This document shows, in pieces, positions 46,448-59,900 of a stretch of 64,000 bases of DNA (the first letter of the stretch is position 1; the number at the start of each line of letters is the position of its first letter). The stretch covers positions 1,083,122 through 1,147,121 of the forward strand of contig JAYKKM010000204.1 in the NCBI GenBank assembly GCA_035772405.1, given 5' to 3'. The DNA comes from Chrysogorgia sp. JL179-B06. Lineage: Eukaryota; Cnidaria; Anthozoa; Scleralcyonacea; Chrysogorgiidae. The translations under genes and the position numbers were made by a program. The notes below the pieces were generated by a model. It was not told the DNA's origin. It did not search any database and saw only the letters and a program-made list of their open reading frames with translations.

Positions 46448-49273
46448 GCTGCCACATTTGCAGAACAAACTATTCCTCATGGGACTCGTCTTATTAACTT
46501 AGACATATTTCGCAAAAATCTCAAACAATGCAGCAAAGTGCTTTACAGGTAAACTTTTATTAAGTTATTAAAAGATGAATTACTACAGAGTTACCAATTC
46601 CATATTGTCACCCTTCATGGGAACTTAGTGTTATGTATATGCAAAGCACTACATATGTTTATTTCAAACTATTTATGTATTAAAATAATTTATAGGACCA
46701 CTGTCCTTTCACAATGTCATAGACGAACTAAGACATGGTTTAGCAAGTACATTTTCCATACGCTGCACTTATGGTCACAACAACGAGATAAAAACATCCA
46801 AAGAACACAGATTTGGCAAGCGTGGTCCAGCAGCGTTTTGATGTTAATACAAGAATAGCTATCGGTTGTCTTCATGCTGGGATTGGGCAAAGCCATATCA
46901 ATAACGTGCTGTCCACTGTTAACATACCAACATTAAATTCTTCTACATTTAAGCAAACGGAGAGGGAAGTGGGTAGGATTGTAGAAGATATTGCTAAAAC
47001 CAGCTGCCAAGAATCCCTGAAAGTAGACAAGGCAGAGGCACTAAACAATGGGGTTGAATCTGATGAAAACCATCTAATTCCAATCCCATGTTCATTTGAT
47101 ATGGGCTGGCAGAAAAAGAGGAAAAGGGCACAATTCTCGAACTGGTCATGCTGCAGTCATGAGCTTAACTACAGGTAAAGTCTTGGACTACACCACAAGA
47201 GTTAAAACCTGCAGATTTTGTGACTATGCCAAAAAAAAAAACAAGATGGCTAAAGATCATACCTGTCGCAAAAACCACTCGGCCTCATCAAAAGCAATGG
47301 AGCCTGACTCAGCTGTACAAATGGTTAACAATGCACCCAAACAAAATGTTAAGTATTCCATTACAACAGAAGCCCATATCCGACAAAAAGTAAGTTACAG
47401 GGTGGAAAAAGTTAGTGACATCATACACAATGAAGAGGTCGGTAACCACCTGCCTATACAATTTAAGCCAGAATGGGAAATTTCCTGACAGTTCCACGTT
47501 ATCACAAAAAGTAATAAACTACCTAGTTAAATGTTTCTCCTACAGTATTGCCCAAAACAAAGGTAATCCAAAAGGAGTCCAAGCAGCCATTAGGTGCATT
47601 ATTCCGCATAGCATTTGGTGAACATGAAAACTGTGACATTACTTGGTGTCGTTTTAAAGAAGATGCAATTTCTTATAAGCACAAAGATCTTCCTCATGGA
47701 AAAGACCTTTTTTAAGCAAAACTTAGATCTTCACTGGACAATTTATTTAATATTAGAGTATTGCAACTGACACTGTGGCCTGAAAAATTGGCACCATTGA
47801 CAAACTCACAAAGAAATGAGGCTTTGAAACAGTGTTGTTGGGTCAAAAAATCCCAAAATTCGGTTTTATGGTGGCAGTGAAAGTAATGACTTTCGTGTTG
47901 CTTGTGGAGTTGCCCAAAATAACTTGAGGTATGGATATATTAACAGGACCCTTGAAGCACTTAATATTGACTCTGGAATCTTCTGCTCAAAATTCAATGA
48001 AAAAATGAATTAACCAAGATAAAATTAGGAAATCTACAGTGGGATTCAAATGCAGAAGATCACAAATTCATTCAAACAATTGTTCACAAACTGCTAAAAA
48101 AGAGGCTTGAGAGGAATAACATATGAAACTGGAGTTGGCCTAAACCTTGACCTAAATGCACACACAAAATGCACCTCAGTGACAGACACTCAAGCTAGAG
48201 TGCTAGCAATGCCAAATCAGCCAATTTAAAGAAATTGAAGACTTTGTTTTCGCATTATACCCCTCGACCACAGGCAAAACGAGTTAATTTCAACGAGAAT
48301 ATATCTATAACTTCTTGGTGTTTGACACTGAAACAAATTCAACAAGTAAATCTGCTGAAATCTGTCAACTTGCAGTAACTGACAAAATCTGGTTTGCACA
48401 CCTTCTCCGAGAACATTCTGCCAATGCAAGACATTGCATTCCATGCTTCAAGGGTTAATAAACTTAAAATTTTGAATGTTAACCGGTGAACGAAAACTAT
48501 TAAAAAAACGATGAGTATTACATACACTACCTTTTCATGAACCGAGTGCACATTTTCCAGAGTTTGTATCACCACAGTCTATCGACAGAGCCAAAACCAT
48601 AACAAACAAACCTATCCATACAGTTTCTCATTGGACATAATGTATGTATTCACCTTCGACAACACCAATCCTTTTACGAAATGCTGGAAACGAATTTGCT
48701 GACAAATTACAATCGCAGGATGTTTGGTTTGCCGATTCCCTCACACTATTCAAAGCACTCGTAAAACATAAACTTCCTTCGTTGAGTAACTCGGACAGTA
48801 CATTCTCAAAAACTAACCAGTTTTCCCTTTATAAAGCTTTGTTTGACGATTCATTCAATGCACATGACGCCTTAGAAGTTATCCTTGCCCTAAGGAAAAT
48901 TCTCTTTTCGTCAAGACTTGAACTGTCCCACGAATATAATAGTTAATGACTCGTCACTTGTGAGCGCAAACCACGCCGTTGAGGACATGAATTAACCTTG
49001 ACCATCGCCACAACATTATGCAGTCTTTCCAAGGCAAGCTGTATCATCCAGGCACAAACAACGGGCCTTTAAAGAAGAAACATGGTGGAGAAAATTGCCG
49101 GGAGTGTTTATCTTACAAAGATCTGGAAAAAAACTGTACACCAATTATGGAAAAGAGGGAGTGATTGCAATTCTTTCGAAACCGCCATCTTCTTTATCTT
49201 CATCACCTCGAGTTACTCGCACCAATCGAATTTTGGCAGCTGTTGTTCAACATTTCCATGATAACATTTCCTG
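46448..49273 (+). pseudogene. Mutator-like (PF20700-type) transposase fused to DEDDh exonuclease
   Basis: Exon 46448-46548 reads TRLINLDIFRKNLKQCSKV and ends ACAG|GTAAAC. From 46696: GPLSFHNVIDELRHGLAST, HRFGKRGPAAF, DVNTRIAIGCLHAGIGQSHI, STFKQTEREVGRIVEDIAK, CSFDMGWQK (candidate catalytic Asp), then in another frame GKGHNSRTGHAAVMSLTTGK and VLDYTTRVKTCRFCDYAKK, then GNPKGVQAAIRCI, NSQRNEALKQC. After about 48300 comes NFLVFDTETNSTSKSAEI (exonuclease motif I), IGHN (motif II region) and FNAHDALEVILALRKI (motif III, HDA). A conserved-looking tail ends RVTRTNRILAAVVQHF at 49273. Roughly ten frame breaks. The fusion order is transposase then exonuclease. It is dead here. Confidence 0.7.
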
Positions 49274-50020
49274 AAAGCCTGTAAAAAAACTTACTCTATA
49301 TTCCTCAAGATTTACCTAATATTCTACGTTGTAGTGCATTCATCCTATTCCTTCTAATGTTTTGGTTGGGGGAATTGAAGCTTTTTTCGCTCGGGCATCG
49401 TGCCGTACCCACGCACGCGCGGGAAACGTGGTTTTACAAATATTTTATGATGTAAACGCGTACAATATTAAAATAATTGCACATAATTTCTCGAGTTCCT
49501 TCAGTAAATTTTTTTTAAAGTTTTCACAAGCGAAGATATTGACTATACCCTTTTACTTCCTTATTTTCTAGAAATCCTATCGATCAATTTTTTTCAATTT
49601 AAAAAAACGATATTTTGAAAATTAAAAAGATCAAGGCATAGCCTGAGTGGTATAATATCTTCTTAGCGCGTGCCACGCGTAGAATCAAATCACTCCCGTA
49701 CGAAAGGAACGGGTCACAAAAGGCTCTTATCCTGCAAAATGACGTTTCAGCGTCTAGTCCAATCGCAACTTGTAAATAGAGAAATATTATCCAATCAGGA
49801 ACGCTGAAAAGGCAGTCAACTTCGTCAAAATTTGATGAACAATGTTCTTCGTAAAAAATCGGGTCATTGCCGCGCGCAGCCTGCGTCCCCCCCTCAATTA
49901 ACCTGTTGGCCTGAGTGTCGGCTTTCGCGATGGTTTGCAGGCGGGAGCTTTACGAATTTTTTCAGGATGTTCTGCAGGCTAAAGCGCTCACCTGCCCGGC
50001 CCCACCAACAAGTTCCATAT
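49274..50020. other. no gene seen
   Basis: AT-rich with a GC-rich island at 49380-49430. A tRNA-like A box (tagcctgagtggta, about 49638) was examined and rejected as a gene. Confidence 0.4.
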
Positions 50021-50307
50021 TGTTGAATGTCATCCTCACACTTTCGGAGGGCAAACAATAACTTCCTTTATTTACATAAACACACACTACATCCCTCTCC
50101 TACTTGGAATAAATGTCAGTTCAGGTTGTTACTAAAATCCAACATACTTCTTAGTGTTCTTCTATGATTAATACTATAATTCAAACTGAAATAGCAACTT
50201 CTCCATATACCATATTACTATAATATATTTATATAAGTAATATAACTTAGCTTGTTTGTGTATTAGGAAAGTCCTTTGACTCTATATCTTTTTTTTGTTA
50301 ATTTCTA

Positions 50308-51870
50308 TTAGTTCAGTTCATCGATAGTATTCAGGAGGATTTCTTTCCGACTTGTGGCCTCATTTTGATCTGCAACTCCACTTCTAGTTGATCTTTCTTT
50401 TCCACTTGCTTTCCTTTCTCTCCCGGAATAAGTTTGAAATGTGAAACATTTCGAGTAATTAAACTTCCTCCTGGACGCCTTGCTGTTACCATGCTTCCTT
50501 TCTTGCTTACAAACTTGGAGCAGTTCTGTATCATCATACTTTGTGCTAAGCTTGTTTTTCTTCTTCTGTAACACGATAACTTGATCTCCTGGGCTAATAA
50601 CCGAGGGCTTTGCGTTTCGCCTTTCGTCTGCATACTTCTTCATTTTCTCTTTCTTTATGCTGTCTCTCATTCTCAGATCTGGGAATCTCTCTTGCTGGTT
50701 TCCACTGGTGGTTGAGCTTCAGGTAACTTAGTCCGGATAACTCTATTGAAGAGGAGTGCGGCGGGAGCTTTGTTGGTTGTCGTATGCGGTGTAGCACTGG
50801 TCAAGAGAAAATGATTTAAGGCAACATACCATTGTCCTTCGGCATGTGCTGTTCGAACTGCCTTTTGCAAAGGTTTCATGAAAGCCTCTGCTTCACCATT
50901 GGCTTGGGGCCATAGAGGGGTAATTTTTCGATGTACCATTGTTCTCCATGTACATTTTCAATTCCTCACTCTGAAACGGTGAACCATTGTCTGAAGTAAC
51001 TTTCTCTGGCAAGTCCATGTGTTGCAAATATACGTTCCAGTCTCTTGATTGCTGTGGTTGTTTTCATTAGTTTCAACTTCAGGAAACCTTGAATAACCAT
51101 CGATAACAACAAGTGCAGATTCTCCATTTGGAAAAGGTCCACAAAAATCCATATATAGTGATGTCCAAGGTTTCTCAGGAAGTGCTGTCATGCGTAGTGG
51201 CTCTGGATGAGTTGGTCTTGTTGTTGCTTGACAAGGAACACATGCTTTCACTAATGTTTCTACTTCTTTGTCAACACCTGGCCACCAGACCTTACTGCGG
51301 AGTAGCTGTTTGAGAATTGGTGACCAGTTGTGGAGCTACAATGGTCCCAAAAACTCTTTCAACGAAGAAATTTTGGTCATGACTGACAATCTGGAACCCT
51401 CTGAAGAAACGATGCCATCCAAAAATTTGACAGATTCGTCTCGCATTGGGATAATAGGACTGTTAAATTCAGGGATCCTTGTTTTTTCCTCCATGGTCTC
51501 CATCCTGAATGGTGTTACTAAGAAGTTGCATCGTTGGGTCCTTTCCTTTTGGCTTCCGCAATACCGGATTTTCATCAAGTGGTCATTGATTTTTGGGTTA
51601 CCACGACGGAGTGGCACGGAGTGGTTTGGTCGACAAAATTGATGTACTCTTCAGAGAGATCAGTAGAATGTAGCATCAGGCAATGGTTGTCCTGGACAGG
51701 AATATTCGGCTGGATTACCCACTAGCCTGAACGATGTTTACATTTCGGAATTTGTAAACTGTTTGTAAGTCGTCAAGACCACATCTTTCAATTCGTGGTG
51801 GTAGTTTTTATACCGATGCTCTGTTGGGTATAGGCCTTCTAATGGCTTATGGGTCGGAATTGTAACTCAA
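50308..51870 (-). pseudogene. gypsy RNase H end and integrase
   Basis: From the right: DHKPLEGLYPTEHRYK, then GNPAEY and EEYINFV (RNase H end). Next, KACVPCQATTRPTHPEP (second half of the integrase HHCC finger), PWTSLYMDFCGPFPNGESAL (first catalytic Asp), VVIDGYSRFPEVE, ITPLWPQANGEAEAF (catalytic Glu) and NHFLLTSATPHTTTNKAPA. Then a basic C-terminus, with DQVIVLQKKKNKLSTKYDD at 50.5-50.6 kb resembling the GPY/F-type tail. Several frameshifts separate these blocks, at about 51710, 51320, 50950 and 50670. Confidence 0.8.
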
Positions 51871-51884
51871 TTCAGTTCCGATTA

Positions 51885-54800
51885 AATGTGTGTAATGTAA
51901 ACTGTTTATTTATATAGCGCTAATCCCTTTAGCCCCTTAGCGACTTTACAATGAAGGATAAATAAGCAATAATTACAACATGCCTTTAAAGAACTCCTAA
52001 CCGATTAATAATTTACAAAAGTAGAAAAGTAACGTTCAAAGTAAATAAAATGGCATACTTAATAATAAGCCTAAATTAAACAAGTGTGTTTTTATAAAGT
52101 CTATTCTTAAAAGTTTCTTCTTTAGGTATGTGGTGATCTCTTAGATGGGGTACTGGTAAATAAATTCCATAATATGGGCCCTGCTACTGAGAAGGGCTTC
52201 GCTTGCCATAACCTATCAGTTTTGTATGGGTTCAGATTCGAGATGAACGTTTCGAGTGAATGACCTGCAATTGACGGTTTGGGCACATATGGGACGAATA
52301 GAAGATGTTTTCAAATATAGATGGGTGCAATATCATTCATCACACTTGAAAATACTAGTAAGAGGAGTTTATATACTGTATCCTAGTGCTCCACAGTGTA
52401 GCCAAATGTAAGTCCTTCAAAATGTAGTGTTAATGTGCTCATAGTCTGTGTATCGAAGCTGACCTAATCTGGCTGCAGAGTTTTGGACAGATTGGAGTTT
52501 TTTTGGGATCATGTGTTTCGGTAGACCAAAAAATAAAGAATATACAAAAGTCTAGCTTGGATGTTAATAAATGCATGTATCAATAAGGTTTACAGCTGAG
52601 TGTGCCGAGATATGCTCTTCTTATACGACAACACAAGTAAATTTGAGATTACGTAGTGGTCAAAAATGCAGATTTACAGATATTGTTATATAATGGCATT
52701 ACCATGGACATGAACGCAGTCGAAAGGTTTACAACACCAATTATTTCTAGCAGTTTCCGAAGGTTGAAATAGTTTTCATCCGCAAATGGAGATAGGAAGT
52801 AACAGTTGGTGGAGGGCGATGTACCGGGGCAACACAAGAACCATGAGCTCTGTTTTTTGGTCTCTGGTTCATTTTTCAGCATGATTCCCTGTGTCATCCA
52901 CTGGTCCCGATATCCCGAGGTACAACCCGCTTCAAATCAGAGATAGCAGATAGCATCGGCTTCGCAGTGTAAACTCTGAGGGTCATTGAAAGAAATCGTA
53001 AATTTAGGGTATCGTCGCATAAAGAAGGAAATTTGCATATGTATCGTTGGCGAATAATTATCCGCAAGTGGTGCAGTATACATAGAGAAAGAGCATGGGG
53101 CCCAATACTGATCCCTGAGGAAGACCAAAAGGCAAATCATGTATTTGGGGATGTGCCAACCATTCCACATTCGACAAACTGGCTTTTCTTCCTGACAAAT
53201 AGGAAGTAAACCAGTGAAGGACACATCGCCTTTGAATCCGAATCTGCTGGACAGTTCTTGAAAGTTAGATGCGGTGTGAATCAATCGTGTCAAAGGCCGC
53301 TGATAGGTCTAGTAGTAATTAGAATCACTGATTGATGATTGTCTAAGTGCCTTGAGAATGTCGTTTTATGGGAACCCCCCGAACTAAAGGCATGTTTCAG
53401 TGCTATGATGTTGTTATATATGCAGGATTGGGAGTATTTCACCTAAGTTATTTTCATTGACATAAGTGTTCATGGTACTGACTAGGCAACAGTCTTTTCA
53501 TTAGCTTTGGCCATAAATTTTAAAACGTTGGATATAGGTCCGAAAGTTTCCAAACTGCCTCATGGGTTCAAGAGATGTCGGTTTTTCTTTTACCAGACCG
53601 TGGGTCTCAATATAGGCAATTTTTCAGGCTTGAGCGGTAACTTCACTATTTTCAAGGATAAGGTTGACAGTTTTTGGTTAAAACAGGCAGGCAGATATAT
53701 CAAAACAAATCCTGAAAAACAAATCCTGAACAACAGAATGCAGGTATTCGGGTCTAGACTGCAAAGATTTTTGATGCTCAGTGGGTGAGGATATAGTTCA
53801 GCTAAATTTTGGTCCTTCCGTCGCGAGGGAAAAAACTTTGAGAACTCTGTAGGTAAAGGGGAAAATCTATTATCATCCAAAATCGGTGGATTGATTGGTC
53901 CAGAAAGTGTTGTTTTGTTGAATCAAATCAGAGCGAATCTTATTGTAAATCTTATTAACAAAGAAGGTCAGCGAAGTCACCATTAAAGCCAGTTTGTCTG
54001 CAGATCTACGGATCGGGTAGAGCTTATTTCATTGTCGTATGTAACATTTTATATCCACGAGTTTTAAAATAACGGCTTTTGGGATGCTAATTTATATCCA
54101 TCGATGACCTTACTGAATAATAGAGGCATTTTCGAATTGGATAACACAGAGTTAAAATAAGAGCAATACTTGACATACGAATTGGGTCCCTGTCAGATGG
54201 GCAGTTTTATTGTAAGCTCGCCAACGACGATCAAGACGACGTTATTTAATTTCAATTTGTGGGGTTTCTTCGGTGGTACCAACGGAGACACTGGGGCCGC
54301 AAAGTGATGGTTTTTCTTTTTTAAAGGGCGCGGGGTAGATCAAGCAGTGATGATAAACGTATTCTCGTAGAGGTTCGACAAGCCATCAGCATCACCGGTG
54401 GTCAAGTTTTTCCGCATAAGTTGGATACAGGTCAGCAGGAGAATGTTCTGGACGTCCAATTAAGGAGTTGCAATCATGGTTAATGGCCTTATAGGTTTCT
54501 GTAGGGATTATTGGCCTTCCATGGGTGGGACAAGGTTTCTCCAAACAAATTTTATTGCAATGACGGGCAAAATCGGTCGGAGAAGCCAGGTTCGGTTACT
54601 GAAACAGATTCGATTATTTTAAGAGCCACTGTCGAAGTAATGATGAGGTCCAGATGAATGATTATCTTTGTGAGTGCGTTTCTTTTGACCATGTTGTAAT
54701 AAATTAAAGTGGTTGTTGATTAAATTTTAAGAATTTTCAATGAGATGTTTTGGTTATCCATGTAAATCAATCATGAATGTTGAAAATCACCACATATAAA

Positions 54801-55200
54801 TACATTCACACAGATTCGATGTTGATTTGCTTCCAGAAAGCTTTCTTAAATTCTCAGCGAAAAATAAATCCTGAGTAAAGGTACCATTTCGACGTTTGAT
54901 AGGTGTGGGACGGTAGAATTACAATTTACACTACTCTTAGGTGAAACAGAGTCCGTTCACATTCATATCAATAACTTCAAAAGATTTAAACGAGTGTCCG
55001 GAACTTTTTGGATTTAAAGACCAAACGCTTTAATTATACAATAAACCAACTACTCCACCTCCTCTTGACTTGCGGTCAATGGTGGGTTTTAAAACACATA
55101 TCCAGTCTAGGCGTAATAATCTCGTACCGAAGTAATCAATCACTAGCGCCGTTCAACCAAGTCTCCAAATGCTACCCCCACCCCTAAGCACTCCAAAATC
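51885..55200 (-). mobile_element. CR1-like LINE, endonuclease plus RT, decayed
   Basis: From the right: ETWLNGASD (endonuclease start, about 55170), RRGGGVGLLYN-like residues, FICGDFQHS (about 54790), HLDLIITSTVALKII (about 54650), then MDDNRFSPLPTEFSKFFPS (53880), CFNQKLSTLSLKIVKLPLKP, RPISNVLKF, LLLDLSAAFDTIDS, VLHWFTSYLSGRKASLSN and LPFGLPQGSVLGPM. A mutated YADD region follows, and then the tail AKPFSVAGPILWN before a gcgctatataaataaac 3' end (51887-51920). The order is that of CR1/L2-type LINEs. Frame breaks occur every 50-150 bp. It lies inside the gypsy element, hence younger than it. Confidence 0.75.
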
Positions 55201-56229
55201 CTATCGGAGCACAAACTACAACACCCCCAGGCCACAGAGCATCCCGAGACAACCACTACCCTAACGGCATAACACAAACTCACCCCTCAAACATTAACCC
55301 CCTCCCCAACCCAACAGAAAGGGCAAAAACTCCAAGAAACCGACAACGCAGAAACAACTAGTTCAGTGCCAAAATAATCAATATTAGAGTCCAGTAAAAG
55401 AAATCTTCTCTAATAAAAGATAAGATTTATTATCTGATTGATACTTGCATTTAAAATTAAGCAAAATTTAGACCGGAGGGTCTATACGGCTTACAGTGTT
55501 GTTAGAGGAGAGCAATTGAACAGCTATTAAGCAAGATCAAGTTAATTATGGTTAACATGTCTGAAAGAATTGAGAAGTTACGGAACCAGCAACGAAGACC
55601 GAAGATTAGCATAATCCTTTCGTTCGAATTCCTATGGGTGACTCTAGGTTTTTATCCTTTTCCATTCGTTCTTTCCCAGCTCTCCTTTCCTGTCCCCACC
55701 CTGAGATCTAAATAGGCCCAAGTTCTTATCAAATATAGGAATTGGTAAAAAGTAGAAGGTTTAACTATGGCCTAGAAGGTTTATCGGCCGGAGGGCGGCG
55801 AACATAACACCATAAATTCGATCGATCCGTCGGGGATCTTCGCGGCGAATTCGCGGCAGGCGGCGGGGCGGTAATCCTGTCTGGGAAGTATAAACAGAGG
55901 TTGTTGACAGCACAGATGCCATCGCATAGTGTTGTAATTATAGTTGAGGTCGACTTGAATAACATGTGCCCGGCCGGTTTGGCGTTAGGCCAAATAGCAG
56001 TATAAAAGAAAGAGAGAGGAGAGAAGGGGAGAGGAGGAGGAGAAAGGTAAGATTTTAATAGCCACATCCATGGAAATCCAGTAATGTTTCAAAAGGTTGG
56101 GTCGTTGTTCCACAAGGGAATGGACAGAGGAAATTGCTGCCATGTTCCACACATCTTTAAATATAGCTTCGTACGACCAATCGGGTTCTCCAGAATACAG
56201 TCTCCCAATATATATACATATGGGTGTCG

Positions 56230-56233
<4 letters not shown>

Positions 56234-56270
<37 letters not shown>
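56234..56270. repeat. poly-A run
   Basis: 37 consecutive A within the gypsy region; gives a false poly-Lys/Phe ORF. Confidence 0.9.
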
Positions 56271-56272
<2 letters not shown>

Positions 56273-56689
56273 AAAATCCACATATGGTGTCCGGTTCAAC
56301 AAAAAAAATCCCCCTAGAGACCAAGATGAACTGCTAAACCGCCTCACGTTCTGTTTTGCGAATATCTTCCTCATCTCAAAAAAGCACGGAAGTCAAGGAA
56401 ACGTGGCTAGCATTAGGATACTGCTTGTTCAAGTTCCATCGGATTTAAACTTGGGGGGATAATGTTGCCCCCCAGTCCTACAGGACTCCATCCGCATCAT
56501 CAACAGTAAGGAATGGAGGAGGGTTGTGCTTTCTCGGGTCATAATCATGCCATTCCGAAAAAAAAACACACCAATCTCGAGTAATATTCTTCCTTAATTA
56601 TTCCTCAATATGCATGCTGATACTACATACTGCTATGATAGTTTCTATTTTTATCTTCCCCACTTCCAACTTGGTGCCCTTCATTTGTT

Positions 56690-57227
56690 AAACCCATTCA
56701 CAGAGAGGATCAGTAATGCATCGCAAAATTTGGCACAAAAACGGGAACACATAACACAGGAGCAAGTCCCCAAAAAACTGTGCACTTCGGGTAAGTCTGA
56801 CCGTCACATCTTGTGGAACACCCTGTATGCTGAATTGCTTTGAAACATTTAGCAGGATCAAACTGATAAACCCATGCACCAGCTAAGGTAATAGCCATAC
56901 GAACTGAAGACTACGTTGGTTGTATGAAAGAAAAAAATCAATTTCCCCCCAGCATTCAGCGTTTAAAACCATTTCCCCATTCTCGAAATCTCTGGAAACA
57001 GAACTTGCCTTCAAGTGCTTGGTCATGGGATTCTTGATTGCGGCCATAGATGATTTTATATCATCAACGATGCTCTCCTTTGATCCAAGGGATTCCTTCC
57101 CCCGGAGAACTTGCTGGATGGTGTGCTGAGAATACCGCTCAGGCGCTGACGACAAAAAAACCAAAAGGGTAATCTCTTGTACTGGTAATAGATAACCCTT
57201 ATGTGTACGAAATGTAAGTAAAACCAT
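56690..57227 (-). pseudogene. gypsy reverse transcriptase fragment
   Basis: The frame reads FLSSAPERYSQHTIQQVLRG, then ESIVDDIKSSM (the V-DD active site), MTKHLKASSVSRDFENGEMV and LNAECW, the fingers-to-palm order of Ty3/gypsy RT. Further left, a second frame gives FCQILRCITDPLCEW, the connection region (...NFA..TDPLR.L). Frameshifts prevent a continuous protein. Confidence 0.65.
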
Positions 57228-58384
57228 GACGGCGATTCCTTCTTTGCTTCATAAGCCCGATTTGATGGTAATCCAAAGCGTAAAATCTAATTTAGAAAAT
57301 ACCATCGGCACCAGCCATTGGGTCTTCCATTTAAATTCTTCAAACTGTAGGAATGTATGTGGCGATTCTCTTTTCACATGCTACTGTTAGACCACACATA
57401 CGGCATCGTCGACCACATAGACACGAATTTCTGAAGGATTATCGCGGTTTCGCGGCAGGAGGGATGCAGCTACCAAACGGACTTGAATAAATAGTTTTGA
57501 ATGTTTTAGTTGAATGGGGTTAATTGTTTTATTCATTAACCCCGCACGGTGTGGGACAAGTGAACACCTGGTTCGGCGGATGATGTCCAAGTCGTTCCAA
57601 TTCCGTTTTCAATTTTAAAAAGGTGGAAAATGGTGTTCCTAGCGGCCAAGCTTGAAACAACTGGTTGGGACTCAGAATCAAGGTAAATTATTTGCTGGTA
57701 ATCTTTTAATTAATAATTTACCAATTCCTTGGAAAAGTCTCATGGTATTCTGTGACTAAAATCACACCGCAAGAAACTTTCGGATTGACAAGCACCTCGT
57801 GGCACGTGGTCGATGGTTCCCAATGGCTTTAAAAAAATTATTAATCATGCAAAGATAGTAATTCCTAACTGAAAGTGGCTGTTGTGTACTCATCCAAGCA
57901 ACGATCCAGATCCACCTTTGGTGTATATAGAATAAAGCATGGGAGACAGTCACGTGATTGACTTTCGTACTTATAGTTTTGGAAAAACTCGCAATTAGCT
58001 GAAGAGGTGTAAGCTCGTGCTGCGTACGGGAAAAAATTTTTCCGTTTTGGACGCTTTAAAATTTCGCCAGACAGAGTAGGGTTGTTTGTTGTTGTTTTAA
58101 CAAAGAGCTCGAATGTGCGCTCATCGGAGACAATTTAGTTTTTTAGCACTGGCTCCGCTGTCGATAGCCCACCCGGGTATTGGAGTCAGACCTAGCAGCA
58201 ATATAACGTAAACTTGTTCAACGTTTAGGCTTTTAAACCATCCCACGGGCCAGAAATGTTGTTGACTTGGAAACAAGAAAATTCGTCCGTCGCTAGGCCT
58301 CGTGAGGACGAAATTTCCTTCATGTATATTTCCCTGATTGACAGGTAGTCGCCTTTTCTTTGGTCATTATTCTTTGGTTAAACG

Positions 58385-58545
58385 AAGGCGTCGAAGAAAA
58401 AATAAAAGAAAAAAAAAAAACAATAGAAAAAAAAAAAAAGAAAACCAAAAAACACAAAAACAAAGAAAAAAGAGAAAAGAGAAAAAACAAAAAAAAATAA
58501 CGAGATACAAAAAAGAAAAAAAGGAAAAATTTTTTCTCCTCTTCT
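58385..58545. repeat. A-rich low-complexity tract
   Basis: Almost only A with scattered G and C; the ORFs on both strands here are composition artefacts. Confidence 0.9.
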
Positions 58546-59249
58546 TAGAATACATGTTCCCGATCGACAGACTTTTTGCGAAATGATTCAGTTTGGGAAT
58601 CCACTTTTCGGTCATTTTTTATTCCTTGCGCAGAGCACATCTTAACACTCCAACACCCTTTATATAATGTGTCCGAAAGTGTATGTTACCTGTTTATCAA
58701 TGTTATTTACTTTTGTATCTTTTTGAGAAATTAATACATTCCTACTACCGTCGGATCCAGCTTACGTAATGAACTTAGTGATGAGTTTTATTTCCGTGGC
58801 GGCTCTTCATTCTTATTCGCTGTAAGAGCCATTATTTAAACCTAGACTCTTTAATTGCCCTACATACCTCACATTCTCCCCGTTGGGCCCACCAGGCAAC
58901 ACAGTTCGCGACACGCGTGTTGTTATTTTTCTTTTTTTTTTCTGTTTTTGCTTGTTGATTCGGTATGTGTTTCATCCCCCCCCAAAACAAAAAAACAAAA
59001 AAAAAAAAACCAAAATAGGCTTTGGTTGTTGGACAGCTTTGGTTTGTTTTTGACGGGGGGGGGGGAACCAGCTCTTGCCAATGGTTGTTGTTTTGGCGGC
59101 TTTTGCCGAATGGTTGTTTTTTTTGTGGGACGGGGGCGGCGAACGGAAACTGAAACCTTCTTCGACGGGACGCTGGTTCTTCTCGATCATTAGCCTTCAC
59201 GTCGTCGATCATTAAATAAAAAAGTGCGTTTTTTTACTTGTCCACGTCG

Positions 59250-59900
59250 CTTTGTTACGGATTGGACCATGATGTGGTGGCTTGTCTTCGGAACTTGGAC
59301 ATGATTGTGTGGGCTTGTGCTTGGGAAGTTGTTTCAAAAGCAACTCTGGCTAGTTTCTCTGGAGTGAGTTCGTCTAAAGTTCAAACTTTGTTCAGCTTTA
59401 AATAAACGAACCGTTTCAAGCGCTATCGAGGACAGGCATTAAGAGACAATAAAATGATCTCGGATTTCTTCTCTTCGATGTTCGAATAATACTCCCACGA
59501 CTCAGCTACTTGGTGACTCAGCATAGTCCTGGTGATTGTACGATCGCTGCGCTGGTGATCCCCCGTACCTGTACAAAATTGGATTCGCCAATTAATAACG
59601 CTGCGCTTTCCCCACGTGTAACCTATTGGAGGTGACCAATGATTAAAAACTCTGTAACGCATTATAAAAAAAACAGTTGAATCCAAAAGCATTGCCATCT
59701 TGTCGGTGAAACTTTTTCGATCCAAAGCATTGCACGCCGTTGAAAAAGTCTCACCATCGTCAGGGTCTGGGTTTCAAAATACTTTGCCTGAACTATTTCA
59801 CCAGCGAGATGTAGAAGAGGTGGCTCTCTTACTTTTTGGGCATCTGAGCTTGATGTGATCCCGGACGCAGACAAATAAAATAATAACAGCAACAAAAAAA
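59250..59900 (-). pseudogene. gypsy gag-like remnant
   Basis: Scattered frames give REEIRDHFIV, CLSS, RLFKAEQSLNF and FETTSQAQAHTIMSKF, matching the pattern RD..V..CLS...RLF.AEQSL....A...E...AQA in gypsy gag capsids. Upstream, EPPLLHLAGEIVQAKYFE would be the capsid start. Very decayed; assignment rests on position and these words. Confidence 0.4.

Noticed and set aside
49630..49700. tRNA-like segment (tagcctgagtggta followed by agaatcaaatc)
   Set aside because: The A box fits, but the B box is poor and I could not fold an acceptor or anticodon stem; at most an old SINE head.
55985..56374. Reverse ORF with poly-Phe
   Set aside because: Created by a 37-base poly-A run inside the decayed gypsy element.
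58338..58615. Lys-rich and Phe-rich ORFs
   Set aside because: Product of an A-rich low-complexity tract.
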